Below, one piece after another: positions 27,316 to 38,973 of a DNA stretch of 64,000 bases. The notes beneath the pieces are model-generated. The model worked only from the letters and a program-made list of their open reading frames with translations. It was not told the origin of the DNA and ran no database searches. The DNA lies in contig CM044873.1 in assembly GCA_024500155.1 (NCBI GenBank), forward strand, positions 2,113,001 to 2,177,000, in the 5' to 3' direction. Origin of the DNA: Chenopodium formosanum (lineage: Eukaryota; Streptophyta; Magnoliopsida; Caryophyllales; Amaranthaceae). The position numbers were made by a program, and so were the translations under genes. The stretch's first letter is position 1. The number at the start of each line of letters is the position of its first letter.

Positions 27316-29764
27316 ATGAGATTCTCTCTCCTCCGCCATAACCATCACCTTCATCAACTTCCAAAGCTCTCATTCATGGCTTCTCTAACCACTCTACCAC
27401 CACCACCATCAACGGCCCAAGAAGAGAACCACGACGAGCTCCTCTGCTCTTCGGGGCCAACACTATCGGAGGTGAGAGAAGATAAGGTGGAGGGGAAGGG
27501 ACTCTCTTTGGGCCAGCCCAATGGGTACTTAACCGGAGAAGCTCGAATAGAACGGGCTTGGGCCCATTGGAAGAAGTTGGGCCGGCCTAAATTGATAGTT
27601 GCTCCCATGGTTGATTGCTCTGAGCTTCCGTTTAGGATGCTTTGCCGCAAGTATGGAGCTCAGGCTGCTTATACTCCTATGTTGCATTCTAGAATCTTCT
27701 CTGAGACTGAGAAGTATCGTGCGTCGGAGTTTACTACTTGCCAGGTTGGGGTTTTTCTCTTTCTATGAAATTAGGGTTTTAGTGAATTGTTGAAATTGAT
27801 AGTTGATTATATTTGGTTTATTCGATTCAATTTATGATTTTAAATTTGTGCAATTTATGACGCATTTTGTGGAAGAACTAGGTCAATTTGATGCAAAGAG
27901 TACTTAGTGAAATTTAGAAATGTACTTAATTTGTATCATTTGTGCTTTGTTAGAATTGATAAAAAAAAATGGTTGATTTATTATTGGATGATATGGAAAA
28001 CTTATTGTTGTAGTATTAAGCAAGGAATTCTTGTGAATAAATTATGCAGAACATTAATAGAGTAATTTGCCAATTGTAATGTAAGGGATTTTGAGAACAT
28101 AGTTGTCTCAATTTTTGTAAAGGAAAGGTCTTCAATACTTGGTTGATCCATATTGTTTCTTTCGGATTAGCTGTCGGACTTTGGTTTATATGTTGCCTAT
28201 CTAGGAAGATCAACATGTTTTAGGTATTATTAACTACGCTCTCATGTAGAGGAACTTATTCGTCAGGCTTGTGATTGTTCACACTTGGTATTTTGAACTT
28301 GTTTTACCGAGCTTATTGCTGTATTAGGGTAATATGCATGAACTTTGCCTGCATTGGTCCGTCGCTCTTCTCCTATTTGTTGTCACATTTGTATGATTGT
28401 CACATTTTCTCAATGGTGTGTGTCAATTTTTTTTTAATGTTGTTGACAACTTTCAATACTTCTATTTGCTGTTCTTGTCATTGGTAAAAGCATTAAAACT
28501 ACTATGATCATCTTTGAAATTTCAGAAGCATATAAAATTTGACAAGTACTATGTGTTACTTCATCATTAATACCCTCTAAAAAGACTGTCTATCATTCTA
28601 GTCAGTGAAATTACCCTTCATGAAATTGACTACCAAAACCATATACATTCAGCCATTCACAATAATAGATTGTTAGTTTTTAGTCTTCTTACAAAGTTTA
28701 TCCGTTGAAATATCAGAGGGATTACATTAGTCACTGTTTTTAAATTTTACTTGCATTCTTTAGCTAATTTGCATTGGGTAATACATGTAGGAGGACCGTC
28801 CATTATTTGTCCAGTTCTGTGCAAATGATCCAGATGTTTTACTTGAAGCAGCCCGAATGGTGGAACCGTTTTGTGACTATGTTGATATCAATTTGGGGTA
28901 AGAATTGTTGACTGACCACTGCCAGGTTTATACTGCTGCCGGAATGATTATTCCGTGTTCTGTACTGTTATATGTAAACAATTTTCAATTAAAACGATTA
29001 TCCCATTCCTTTTAAGTAATACTTCATTATGTGCTTTGTATGCACTTTGCAGCTGTCCTCAGCGTATTGCTCGAAGAGGTAATTATGGAGCATTTTTAAT
29101 GGAGAAGCTACCTCTTGTAAAATCTTTAGTGGAAAAACTGGCTCAAAACCTTGAAGTTCCTGTTTCTTGCAAAATCAGAATATTCCCAGATCTGCAGGAT
29201 ACAATCAACTATGCAAAGATGTTGGAGGAAGCTGGATGCTCTCTTCTAGCTGTTCATGGTCGAACTAGAGATCAGAAGGACCAAAAGAAAATTCGGGCAG
29301 ACTGGAGTGCGATTAGAGAGGTCAGAAATGCTATCAGAATCCCAGTTCTTGCCAATGGGAACATTAGACACTTGGATGATGTTCACAGCTGTTTGGAGGC
29401 AACAGGGGCAGAAGGGGTTCTCTCAGCTGATGCTCTCCTTGAAAATCCAGCCCTCTTTGCTGGCTTTCGAACCCCTGAATGGGTAGATGAAGGTGAAGAA
29501 AGTTGTAAAGATGGAAGCATAGACCAGGCAGAACTGCTAGTTGAATATCTGAAACTTTGCGAAAAGTATCCTGTTCCTTGGAGAATTGTCCGAGCACACG
29601 TGCACAAGATGCTGGGGGAGTGGTTTCGGATGCAACCGCAGGTTAGGGAAGATCTTAATGCACAATCTAGGCTTACATTTGAGTTCCTATATGGCTTGGT
29701 GGATCGGCTTCGAGAGCTAGATGTTAAGATTCCACTGTATTTGAAGGACAGTACTAATACATGA
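27316..29764 (+). CDS. tRNA-dihydrouridine synthase, Dus1-type (three exons)
   Basis: Exons 27316-27744, 28791-28897 and 29053-29764 join in phase to give 415 residues. It is an FMN-dependent TIM-barrel reductase expected to make dihydrouridine in the tRNA D-loop (positions 16/17 in the Dus1 class). Visible motifs: [19 protein letters not shown] (flavin-binding start of the barrel), [35 protein letters not shown] with the catalytic Cys180 split across exons 2 and 3, [35 protein letters not shown] and the C-terminal helical tRNA-binding extension. I chose the ATG at 27316: the frame extends upstream only through a poly-A stretch without ATG. Another in-frame ATG is at 27376. The basic N-terminus could be a targeting peptide. 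It is convergent with the P450 gene, with 323 bp between stop codons. Confidence 0.92.
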
Positions 29765-30087
29765 TCCACATGCATTGCAAAAGTTCAAGGTGCGTATTTA
29801 TTTTTGTAAGAATTCAATTCATCTTTATTATACAATGTGGCCTAGGAAGAATATGGAGGCTCAAATGTTTTTTGTGTAACATTAGCTTACAATAGTTCAC
29901 TATTGGGAGTACTGTCATTAGATTTTCTCACATTGTTTGATGTATCTAGTGAAAACATTAACAATCCTATTTACAAATGTTTGATAATATAAGATTTGTG
30001 TCCCCCCCCCCCCCCCCAAAACAAATGATTCTAGTCTTTAGAAACATATTCGTATACTTGTATTACACATCATCTCTTCCCTCTTTA
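29765..30087. other. convergent 3' spacer between Dus1 and P450
   Basis: 323 bp shared by the two 3' UTRs. It includes a 16-C homopolymer at 30002-30017. No other feature seen. Confidence 0.8.
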
Positions 30088-32308
30088 TTAATGTTGTGCA
30101 ATGAGCTGGGCCATAGGTTTATTAGGTTGGCACTTGGCCTGAAGTGGTTTGGCTTTGGGCATACTGAGCCCATTCTTGACATTCATGTCAACCAATTCAG
30201 GACTTGGTCTTCCCCACTCAAAACACTGCAGTAGCAATCCCAATGTAAGCCCAACCATTCGCATGGCCATGCCCTCTCCAGGGCAAGCTCTCCTTCCTAA
30301 CCCAAAAGGCATAAATTTATACTTCATTTTCTCTTCATCCTTTTCTACCCCTTCAAACCTCTCGGGCCTGAACTCCTCAGGCTGAGACCAGTATTTTGGA
30401 TTGTTATGTATGGCCCAAATATTTAACAATAGCATAGTGCCATGTGGAATAGTATATCCCCCAACAACACACTTCTCTGATGACTCATGAGGGACTAGAA
30501 GTGGAGCTGCAGGGTATAGCCTTAGAGTCTCATATATAATGCAACGTAGATAAGGAAGATGGCTTAAGTCCGATTCTTCAATAAGTCGATCATATCCTAT
30601 TTGTGTAGCAATCTCATGTTGTGCTTTCTTGAGAATCGGCGGATTGTTGAGCATTAATGATAATGCCCATTCAATAGTCCCTGCTGAAGTGTCCGTGCCC
30701 GCCAATAGTAATACCTAACTCACCATGAAAAAATGTTCACAATTAGTCTTTTATATTGTTGGAAAGTGGTATTAGCACCATATAAAGAGTGCAAGAAAAT
30801 GGATTGGATATGCCAAATGGACATATATACTTTAAAAACGTTTGTAGTGAGAGATTGCTATATTGCTAGTGTTTCATCAGCAATTTCAGCTATTATCCAA
30901 AGAAATCATCTATACTTAGTAGGGTATAATATACGTGTTGCCTTTTTCTTTACACTATTTGTATCATAGATTAAAGTAATATACTAAGGCATATGGTGGA
31001 GGAAACGGAGTTGGAGCAGTTTCTCACTCCATTGGCTACCAGGTGAGTTACCAGGGTTGATCTTCACGCTCAACCGGGGGGGGGGGGGGGGGGTGTGTGG
31101 AATTTTAGTAATTCTACGGTTTTAAATATAGTATTTGGACCTGGTTCATTATGCATTAGCAGGAAGTATAGGTGATGTTTATTAAAAAAAAAAAAAGGGA
31201 TTGAATGCAATCTAACATGATTTAGTAAAGAAGATTTGCTGTTGATGCTGTGCTATTTCCAATGCTTTTTGTGCATACCTTTGTGTTATTTCCGTTAATT
31301 TAAATTTTAAATTGGATACTGTAGTAATCCTGTTATTTTGTTTAGTATATTTTATTTTAAAATCTGCTTTCGTCGTTAGAAAATAAGTAGTACAGGAAGG
31401 GAACTCACTTGAAACAGGCCTTTGATCATATCATCTGTGTAAAACTCAGGTTCTGTTTTCTGTAACAAGAGCAGAACTTGAATTAGTGTCATCTTCAATC
31501 TGTTCGATGAAACAACTAAACCAGCAGAACTTGAGCTGATAACAGATTGTTTGTTTTTGTTCATCAAATCATTCAAAAACTTTTCCTTCTCTTCAGCCAA
31601 ACCCCTGAATTTCTCCTGATATCTCCTTTTCATCCCAAAAAGCCTCAAAATTGGAAACACGTCAACGACAGTGAGACTTCCTTCAACCCTCATTATCTCC
31701 TCCACTACCTCCCTAAACCTTTTCCCTTCTCCTCTATACCCTTCCTTTGCCAAAATTCTCATCATCATTTTCTGCGTCATCTCAAACAGAGCCTCCCCAA
31801 TATCCACCACTTGATTATCTCTCTCGGATTCTGTACTTATCCGACGCATCAGGGACTTCACCTCCTCTGAACGTATTCCTGAGGAGAGCTGCAATGAATG
31901 GAGAGAAAAGATCTGGACGGAAGAGATTCGACGGAGGTTCCGCCACAAATTTCCATAAGGTGCCCATATCAAAGTTTTGCAATTGTAGCCAAATATATCA
32001 CCAGTCAAAAGACGTGGGCGATTGGCAAATATAACATCGTTTTGACGCAGACATTCCTCTGCCCCTGACGGCGAACTGACTAGGAGGACTCTCCGTTGTC
32101 CAAAGTGGAGGAGAGTGATTGGCCCCACCTTATGGGAGATTTTGGACAAGGTTAGATGAAGTGGGTCTTTGAGATAGTGAAGGTGGCCGAGAACGGGAAG
32201 AGAAAATGGGCTGGGAGGGAGGTTATGGAATTTGCTCACCATGCATCCGATGAAATGCCAGGAGGCTACTAAAATGGTAACCGATGAGATTATGAAGAAA
32301 ATACTCAT
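30088..32308 (-). CDS. cytochrome P450, CYP81-like (two exons)
   Basis: Exons 32308-31409 and 30714-30088, phase 0, encode 508 residues. The N-terminus is a hydrophobic ER anchor, followed by the proline hinge LPPSPFSLPVLGHLHYL. Further on: the I-helix AGTDTS (305-310, just after the intron), ExxR as ETLR (362-365), PERF-type FRPERFEG, and the heme loop FGLGRRACPG with the thiolate Cys444. The single intron before VLLLAGTDTS is the usual position in A-type plant P450s. CYP81 enzymes hydroxylate specialised metabolites (isoflavonoids, glucosinolate indoles, lignans) or detoxify xenobiotics; the substrate cannot be read from sequence. The family call rests on overall similarity by eye. The 694-bp intron contains a 17-G homopolymer at 31077-31093. 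Confidence 0.92.
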
Positions 32309-33731
32309 GGTGTTGTGACTTGTGAGGGATTGTGGAAGGAACTGGAGATAAAATGGTGGTGTTTTAAAATTTACAACTTAAGTGGAGGATGATGTATGTA
32401 CAAAGTCTTCACTCTTAAATGGCCGTGGGTGCAAGTCAGCAAATAGTCGAGTTTTTAATCTTGTTTAATCGATAATTTACAGATTGCAAAGTAGTTCCTA
32501 GATTTGATTGATTTTTTGTGAATAAATTATTATGTGTGGAAGTTTGAATTAATGGGAGTTGGTTTCAGTGTATATACGACTATTACAGTGTGTTGAACTG
32601 GTAATTGCTTGAATTAAGGATGACTTATTCTTCTCCAATTCTTCTTCTGCTTTTGGTAACTTTTCAGCCTTCTAACGGACTTTGTCTTTTTTCCTTTTTA
32701 GTAATCCTTCGTATCCAATACAATTTTTTCCACAACGTCAAAATTTCTGATTTTGATGTGTTTGGTTTACTTGACCGTTTTCACAAGATTTTTTTTAAAG
32801 AGGGAGTTGGTGGCTCACACAATTCAATGGCAATTGGCAATATTTTGTCATACTTTGGCTAGATCTTGAATGCCTCCGTGCGCAGTTGTGTCTGGTATGT
32901 ACGACTGCTCGTTCATCTACTCAAAAGTTGATCCATGGCTTATGTCCTTGGTTTGTGGTTCCTGAAACTCACGTCATAAATCCTATAACTGAACAATGGC
33001 GGACCTTGAAGAATTTTTTGAAAGACTTAGGGGCCAAATTCAAGTGAGTATAGAGACCACTTTAAGAGTGTGGATCCTTTACACTTGCCTCTCACTTTCA
33101 AAGGGTCTGCCCCGCCCGTAGGGGCACAATTCCTGGACTCACAAAAATTGTGAATGTTAAGATTTGGTTATGGTCCTTTTCATGTACTAAGTACTTTTTC
33201 ATATCAATTGTGTAACCCTTGAGTGAGGTTAGACACCTTTTATTTATAATAGGTTAGGTCCTGTTCCATGCACGATAATTTTTTATAATTATTTTTAAAT
33301 TAATACTATATGAGAAAAATTACATAATATTAGAATGGATTTATTATAAAAGAGCCTATTTGTCAAAAATATATTTTACAATACGCATTTGACTATATAC
33401 TGTATCATGGAAAGACATATCAAATTTATTTATTTATTTATTTATTTTTATCTACTTAAGTTTGTAGTTGGCAACATATATTATGGAAGGACATCAGCAT
33501 AGTACTGTAATATCCATTGGACCCAAAATAATCTCAACTTATAATACCATGTCACCATGTAAAACCCTCAACTTGGAGGGTATTGGTAAAAACATGGGCT
33601 TATTTTATTAACTAACAAAGCAATTAAATGCACGATAAAAGCAAGATTGTACGCTTGACTAATTGGCTATTCAACAAGCTATGTAGTACAAGTGTACAAC
33701 ATAAAACTCTTGTAGCCAAGTGCTCCGTATG
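32309..33731. other. intergenic region, P450 to 2OGD copy A
   Basis: Holds the P450 promoter on the left and the 3' end of the 2OGD copy on the right. A TTTA repeat lies at about 33427-33450. The short open frame near 32605-32862 has no recognisable domain. Nothing else supported. Confidence 0.6.
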
Positions 33732-36700
33732 CTAAAACGGATAGGCCTTTTTCAATTTAGCAACAAGATAGTCTCCATAAATAGCAGTGCCAAGTTTCTT
33801 TTTTCCACCACTTTTTTGTACGCAAATGTCCAAGGGCTCTATAGGTTCATCATAATTTGTCTGCCCATTCAACACAAAATTCCTCATTAGTGTTTGTAAT
33901 TGTGTAAAGACTATGAATACCATAATTAGTCTCCAGAAAATTCTTCATTAGTCTGTCCATTAGTGTAAAGGCTATGAAAACAATAGTTTTTATACATAAA
34001 TATTGGGTAAAGAATCTAAAGATGATCAAATAGAGGTTAACCTCATAGAAGTAAACTGCACTAACACGATATTTTGGGGACGCGTTGATAATCCGATGAA
34101 GAGCAGGATTGTACAAACCATTGGACAAAATCTGCAATTGACAACATTGATGGAAGTAAATAACTTATTATGAGATATATTTTGATTTTAGGCTTATATA
34201 TATATATTACGGAGTAATGGAAAGATATTAAGGACCTTTAGCATATCACCAATAATGCAAATAGTTGTGCCAGAAATTGGAGGAGCAGAGATCCACTCTC
34301 CAGAATTGTTCATAACCTTCAAACAACATTTGACGTTAATTTTATTTATTTATTTATTTTATTTTTATTTTTATTTTTATTTATTTTATTTTTATTTTTT
34401 GTCAAATAACAACTAATAATCAAACAAAATACTGAGTTATATTAAGCAATGAATTTACTAGTTTGATTATTATATATACAAAAAAATATCACGGATTATA
34501 ATGAAAATACCTCTATAGCTGAGACACTTTCATCTTGATTGACCAATCCTAAAAGACCTGTCAATCAAGAGCATTATGAATGAATATGTCACACATAAGT
34601 CAATAATTTACAATCCCTCAAACAAAGACTTACCATAATCTGTGTGAGCTCCACTAAGGTTATGTCCGAGATCATAGTAGTAGATGGTAAAAATTAGTTA
34701 ATTTAGCAAAATTAAAATGAAATTCAAGAATCCACAACAAGTTAAGATCAAGTTATGCACCATCCCATGCGTTGTGGTTCGCCATCTGATCCCTTAGATA
34801 TCGGAGGATAACCTATCAACCGTACAATCCAAAATGGATCGCCAGCAATATTACCTTCAAACTCGTTGCCTAATCCACCCAAAGCCAGTGCAATACCTCT
34901 CATAATCTTTCTACAAAGCTATGTTGTTATATATATGTACAAAGCAAACGAGTTTAAATCAAAGTCGAGCACACACGACACACATACATATTCTTATCCT
35001 ATAGGTGTAGAAAACATGCCTGTGGAAACATCAATATATTGTTTCAACACTTTTTCAAAGTTAGGAGGATTGGATGGCCTGCATTAAAAGGAGAAGTATA
35101 AGCGGAATCATGTTTAAGATAATTGACCCCACTTATTAACTCACTCTTGTAAAAGTTTGCTACATTATTCAATTTAACAAAAAGAGAACAATTAAATTAA
35201 TTATCTTGGACAGACAATCTACGAGTTCGATCGACAAATATATGGTGCCCAAATTTGATTACACGAGTCAATTAATATTATATTACATGTACTATATATA
35301 TAATATATATGTGCAATATATGTACAATATGTGTACAAAAATTTGTATAATAAACATACTTAAGTTTAATTAGAATTTAGTATATATTAATTTATTTGAT
35401 CCCACTTGAAAAGATTACTAGGTTTGCCACTGACCGGAGAAGTATACATTGCATTAGATGATTATATTACTATAGTCACGTAAGCTAAGTTTATAGTTAC
35501 TTTAGTTTTATCATCAGTAATAATGAAGTTGTTTAAGCAAATATACTACGTACTTGTATAGTTGTATGTAACAATACAAGTACAAAATCAAGGTATATGT
35601 ATGTATAGAATTTGCCACATACCACAAGTTAGGTCCTTCAATTGGTTTTCCCTTATCTCCATACGTTCCATCTGCAAATTCTTTGTAATACTTTAGTAAC
35701 AATTAAGAACTAAAGAAAATCATTCTACAGTTAAAGTGGCTATTAGCAGATAAAACACAAAACTTAACTCCTATTCTAACTTTGATAATCTATGGTTGCT
35801 ACATTGATGTCGACCAAACAACATAACTCGACGATCAAAAGTGAGGAGTACGGAACGTTTACTTACATCAATAGCTTCCTGCACATCAGGAAGACCATTG
35901 GTATAAATTTTATCAAGTTCTTCATATCCTCTGCATTTTAACACCCGAGTCAGGATTAATAGCTAAGTGGACATATTTCCTTTGATATGATGAAATTTGC
36001 TAGTAACGACAACCAAGCTGAATTATATACGTCATTAAACCTGTGTCCAGTCGCTGCACTCATCTTGATTTTGATTTTTTCTTCAAGAGGCATTTCAAAG
36101 AATTCGCGTGTGACTTCTCTTACTTCCTTTAAATGAGAGTCTGGGATGCCATGACCTCTCTAATCAACAAATATAGAACCATTTAGTACTTCGAATATGT
36201 ATAAAATAGTCTAAGACCATGTTATTGGCACCTTAAAAATAATTCAATAAAAGTAATTTTAGTTTAGTAAAAATGAGTATATTTCAACCTAAATAAGTTA
36301 AGTTCCATTAAATTCAGCAACTTTAAACAACAAAATATCATAGTGAATCAATACAAATAATTTAATTTAAAATTAGTTTTCGTTCGGTAAAAATAATTTA
36401 AGTTTAGCAAAACATTTAAGTGATGACTTCTAAAGCTAAATATTTAATGGAGTACCAACCAAGTAGAAAAGGCCATGATCTCTACAAGCTTTATCCAACT
36501 GTCTAACAACTTCGCGTACACCAGCATCTTGACCCATATTAGCATTATCAGCTTTTGCAACCAAAGGACTTATATCTGTATTATATATTGTATCAGACAT
36601 ATAACAAGTAAAATTAAACTAAAACTTTCATTTTAAATTAAATGAATATTAACATATCTTTTAAATAATACATCCATTTAATCGGGAGTTCAAATAACAC

Positions 36701-37139
36701 AGATCACATTGTAGCTCTTGGTGAACTTGATCTTAATATATATACTAGCAAAGTATTTTTATAGAGTACAATTTTAGCAATATAATATAGTTTAAGGTTA
36801 TAACGTCGAGGTTTTTTATATAAAAAAGTGCATTGTTTTTAAGTTCGATCGAAATTATGAAGTATTTAATAAAATCTTTAAGGTGACTTTGGAGTAAATA
36901 CTTTAACCTTTTATGATACGACAACAACAAAAGTCTGATTTTAGTCTTAAAATGATTTGAAATTGGCTACACAATCATTAAACTACGAATATAATCAATT
37001 GACCATCAAACTATCAAGGATAGATAAAAACTAAACTAAAAAGAAAAGGCCTTATACTTAAAATAAAGTAACAAAAAAAGCAATGAATATAATACTCCGT
37101 ATTACCTATAACAGGGAATGAATAAAGCTGGAAGTTCAT
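33732..37139 (-). CDS. 2-oxoglutarate/Fe(II) dioxygenase, tandem copy A (splice-defective?)
   Basis: Twelve exons parallel copy B: 37139-37106, 36575-36460, 36159-36041, 35930-35867, 35690-35623, 35078-35020, 34920-34761, 34653-34634, 34557-34511, 34316-34236, 34131-34042 and 33860-33732. All exon frames are open. Lengths equal copy B except exon 7 (160 against 166 nt); the nominal product is 328 residues. Family features: [33 protein letters not shown], the iron ligands HTD in the 20-nt exon 8, the second His in ALHRI, and YRVS. Oddities: intron 6 has a GC donor (ACAG|GCATGT), and the acceptor expected before exon 7 is AT instead of AG; the next AG shifts the frame to an early stop. The start [11 protein letters not shown] is also less conserved than copy B. 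It is either a decaying paralogue or uses altered splicing. The substrate is unknown; the family resembles Arabidopsis DIN11/At3g50210-type 2OGDs. Confidence 0.75.
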
Positions 37140-38973
37140 GATTAATTTCAAATGCAAAATCTTCCAATCAAAGTGTGAGTGAGATAGTGAGAGTGAGATT
37201 GCGCACGACCCTTTTTATCGTACACGAGCATTACAATTCTAAGTTGTTTACGGCCTCATCATAAGCCTTATCCACAACACACACATGAAAAACATGTGCT
37301 TTTATTCTGGCCAATTAGAAAAATCGACATTGTAAGGAATTTACCAACCACCTAATTTAAAAATTAAAATACAATTAAATACATTATAAATGAATTGTCG
37401 TCAAATGTGCACAGAGTTTGGCACGTTGCCGAAATAAGAAAATATGAGTATACAAAGATACAAAGTATCATGTATCAATATATCATAATAAATTTATCCA
37501 CGTTTACTTGTACAGTTGTACCTCTATGAGGATATAGTTGAGGTGGCTTTGCCACGTTTAGTTGTTCTTGTTTGTTTGTAAATTAGCCGAAATAAAAATA
37601 ATTAGAAATAAAAAGACAAAAAGTATCATGTATCAGAATAAATTTTATATGGTGTAAAAATAGCTAAATAATTACCATAAGGTAACTGCAATCGGTCAAA
37701 ATGAGGTAAAAGCTCTAAAGATGAAAAATAGGAAAACGGGTTGGTAGGAAGAAAAATATTGCTTTCCTTATTCGAAGATAAATACTTTAACATAACCTAA
37801 TTAAAATCCTAAGGGGGTGTTTAGACGTTTAGTTCATTGTTTTATTAGGCATGAATGAACCTAATTATTATGAGTTTTGTCTTTTTCAAACTTATTTTGT
37901 TAAGAAAATTTCAATTGGTAAATTCATACCTCAAAATCACAAGGTACGGGCTAAATCAAGATGAGCTAGGTATGGCTCATACCAAATCTCAATGTTTTAA
38001 ATAAAAAGAAATCAAATTCCAATCTTATACCACTTGGATTTTATTCCTAATTTCAAATCCAAATAATAGTATTGTTGATCTTATATGCAACTTGGTAAGA
38101 TGATATATAATAGTACGACCTTCCCAATTTTTATGGAGGTCCTATGCATGCAGTTGAAATAAAATTAGATCCGCTTGTTATTAATGCATTGATTTTGTAC
38201 AAGTTGATTGCCTGCCTTGAACACGCAACCATAATTGTAGTTTTTTTTTTTTTTTTTAGATCTGCTTGTTATTAATGCATTGATTTTGTACAAGCTGATT
38301 ACTTGCCTTGAACGCAACCATAACTGTAGCGTTTTTTTTTTTTTTTTTTTTAATAATTTTTTTAATTTTTTTTTTTTTTGGGTGTTTAGAGAGCCACCAG
38401 GGTAGGGTGAGAATCAACTCCCACAATATCATGAAACCGGGAGGGAGCTCTAACCACTTAAGTTATCTCTCACTCTCGTAGATGTGGTTTTTATAGAACC
38501 ACTAGAGTAACTGAACTAAGAAGAGAGTCTTGAAACTCTTGATGAACTCTCCTCAAGATATGGTTGTATTGTTTGGTGCGCTTTGTAAGAGTGCTGTTTT
38601 GGTTAATTTATTATTTAAATAACAAATAAATTAGATAATAAAATATTCAAGATTCTAGTATTTCGGCAAATTTTTCCTTATAAAAACCTACTTTTCATTT
38701 TTAAAATAAAACCTTTAAATTCACACACATCTTGAATGGAAATAACAAAGAAGAGAAACATTCATCCAATTAGATCACAAGTACATATTACCGGCCCAAT
38801 AACATAAGATAAATGAATATCAAGAACTCGGGCTATTTTTTACCACTTTTCAGTCACTTAAATGAGATGGCACAATCAATAAGGGTTTCAAAAAAAAAAA
38901 AAAAAAAAAGAGATGGCACAACCTATTATCCTAGGACAATATGACCATAAAACTCTAAACTGTACAAACATTT
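37140..38973. other. spacer between the tandem 2OGD copies
   Basis: Includes the copy A promoter (a weak TATA-like GATAAAAAGG on the minus strand near 37211-37220), a tandem duplication at about 38165-38345, and poly-T/A runs near 38241, 38331 and 38890. No coding seen. Confidence 0.6.
38165..38345 (+). repeat. imperfect tandem duplication (about 90 bp x 2)
   Basis: The segment TAGATCCGCTTGTTATTAAT... recurs as TAGATCTGCTTGTTATTAAT..., with units at about 38165-38256 and 38257-38345 separated by a poly-T tract that ends unit 1. Function unknown. Confidence 0.8.
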
